DNA of 64,000 bases from Spirochaetales bacterium (lineage in GTDB: Bacteria; Spirochaetota; Spirochaetia; SZUA-6; RPPD01), in NCBI GenBank assembly GCA_016929065.1, contig JAFGJO010000034.1, forward strand, positions 1 through 64,000. Direction: 5' to 3'. Of the stretch, positions 63,548-64,000 are shown one piece after another. Every line of letters begins with the position of its first letter. The stretch's first letter is position 1. Both the position numbers and the translations under genes were made by a program. The notes under the pieces are model-generated. The model ran no database searches and was not told the DNA's origin. It saw only the letters and a list, made by a program, of their open reading frames with translations.

Positions 63548-63617
63548 ATTATTTAATTCCTTGAGCCACAGTATAATCCCAATTGATAAAAAGGTGAAGA
63601 GCAGGGAAGCAGGAAAA

Positions 63618-63656
63618 ATAAAATCCTGCAGAATTTATGTGCCTGCAGGATTTTAT
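63618..63656. terminator. Perfect 14-bp hairpin, likely terminator of the PBP-like gene
   Basis: ATAAAATCCTGCAG pairs with CTGCAGGATTTTAT around an 11-nt loop. On the minus strand it lies just after the stop codon of the C-terminal fragment, and the lower stem supplies a T run. Confidence 0.75.
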
Positions 63657-63674
63657 AAAACCAGATACAAATGG

Positions 63675-64000
63675 TCAGTCATCAAGCAGATACTGACGCA
63701 GTGCTTCATCCTTCTCGATCTTGGCTTTATCGGGATCAGAATCCTCAACAGTGAGTCCCTTGTCAGGGTTTTTCTCGAATTCTTCGAAACTCTTCGGCAT
63801 GCTTCTCGGATCAGGAAGGCCTGAATCGGTGATGTCGGTTACTCCCGCTCCTTCGATGAAATTACGGTTGATGTTTTCGCCTCCGGCTGTTTCATGTATC
63901 CATAAATCCCTGTGATAGGAACATTCTGTTTCGGGAATATTGTCCTGGTAAAAGAGTTCATTTCGAATACGATCCTGCGGACAATACGGTGAAGGCAGCT
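63675..64000 (-). CDS. C-terminal fragment, probable class A penicillin-binding protein
   Basis: Only the last 108 residues are in the window; the gene continues beyond base 64000. The fragment has LPSPYCPQDRIRNELF, then IPETECSYHRDLW and a long Asp/Glu/Lys-rich end (KSFEEFEKNPDKGL to LRQYLLDD). The C-terminal Cys-containing PYCP...CxxH pattern resembles the tail of class A PBPs (PBP1A family), which fits the neighbouring ddl gene. The catalytic parts lie outside, so I keep this tentative. Confidence 0.5.
   Translation of the reverse strand, partial: LPSPYCPQDRIRNELFYQDNIPETECSYHRDLWIHETAGGENINRNFIEGAGVTDITDSGLPDPRSMPKSFEEFEKNPDKGLTVEDSDPDKAKIEKDEALRQYLLDD

Overview
The window looks like chromosomal core genome of a free-living or anaerobic bacterium with a Gram-negative envelope. 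There are lipoprotein signals, a SPOR-domain envelope protein and a D-Ala-D-Ala ligase. A member of Spirochaetota is my best guess. Pointers are the order rplU-prp-rpmA-obgE-nadD-yqeK-LCP-rsfS, a pyruvate phosphate dikinase, an archaeal-type phosphoglycerate mutase, a tRNA-Gln/rplY/pth/tilS/ftsH block, and an RpoN-type promoter in front of an RpoS-like sigma gene. No rRNA or other direct phylogenetic marker is present, so this is an inference. I saw no CRISPR array, prophage or complete insertion sequence.

Layout. 0-5 kb: a purine operon on the minus strand (purF-purM-purN-purD-purE). 5-12 kb: an EF-G, a hairpin-rich intergenic block, a nested inverted-repeat element, an HD phosphohydrolase, purine nucleoside phosphorylase, a DinG-type helicase with a JAMM domain fused at its N terminus, and a lone groES. 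12-19 kb: a TPR/SEC-C protein, a sigma-70 family factor behind a near-perfect sigma-54 promoter, a phytoene-desaturase-like flavoprotein and ppdK. 19-29 kb: an ankyrin protein, an alkaline-phosphatase-superfamily enzyme, a divergent polysaccharide deacetylase, tsaD, apt, then the ribosome/NAD/wall cluster. 29-34 kb: a CheX-like protein, a complete aspartate-route NAD cluster (nadC-nadA-nadB) and ispE. 34-39 kb: tRNA-Gln, rplY, pth, tilS, ftsH.

39-47 kb is a signalling and envelope region: an HtrA-like lipoprotein protease, a hybrid histidine kinase, a CheY-like regulator, a MthK-like potassium channel and a separate cyclic-nucleotide-binding protein. 47-54 kb: an RlmI-like methyltransferase, a DUF192 lipoprotein, small membrane proteins, miaB, a LapA-like protein, a SPOR protein and apgM. 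54-64 kb: a small unlisted Cys-rich ORF, a PyrF-PyrE fusion behind a structured leader, DinB, a membrane protein with a degenerate M28 peptidase fold, a nitroreductase, a GHKL-like protein, ddl, a stand-alone ParB N-terminal domain and the C-terminal end of what is probably a class A penicillin-binding protein.

Most genes are tightly packed, with start/stop overlaps that suggest translational coupling. Intergenic DNA longer than 200 bp is mainly made of dispersed CACAGAG / ACCACAGATT / CACGAAA repeats, hairpins and terminators. The most unusual points are the JAMM-DinG fusion, the sigma-54-driven sigma gene, the inverted-order UMP synthase fusion, the Prp protease beside an L27 with no extension to cleave, a pth gene that seems to start at CTG, and a possible two-gene cyclic-nucleotide-linked potassium channel.
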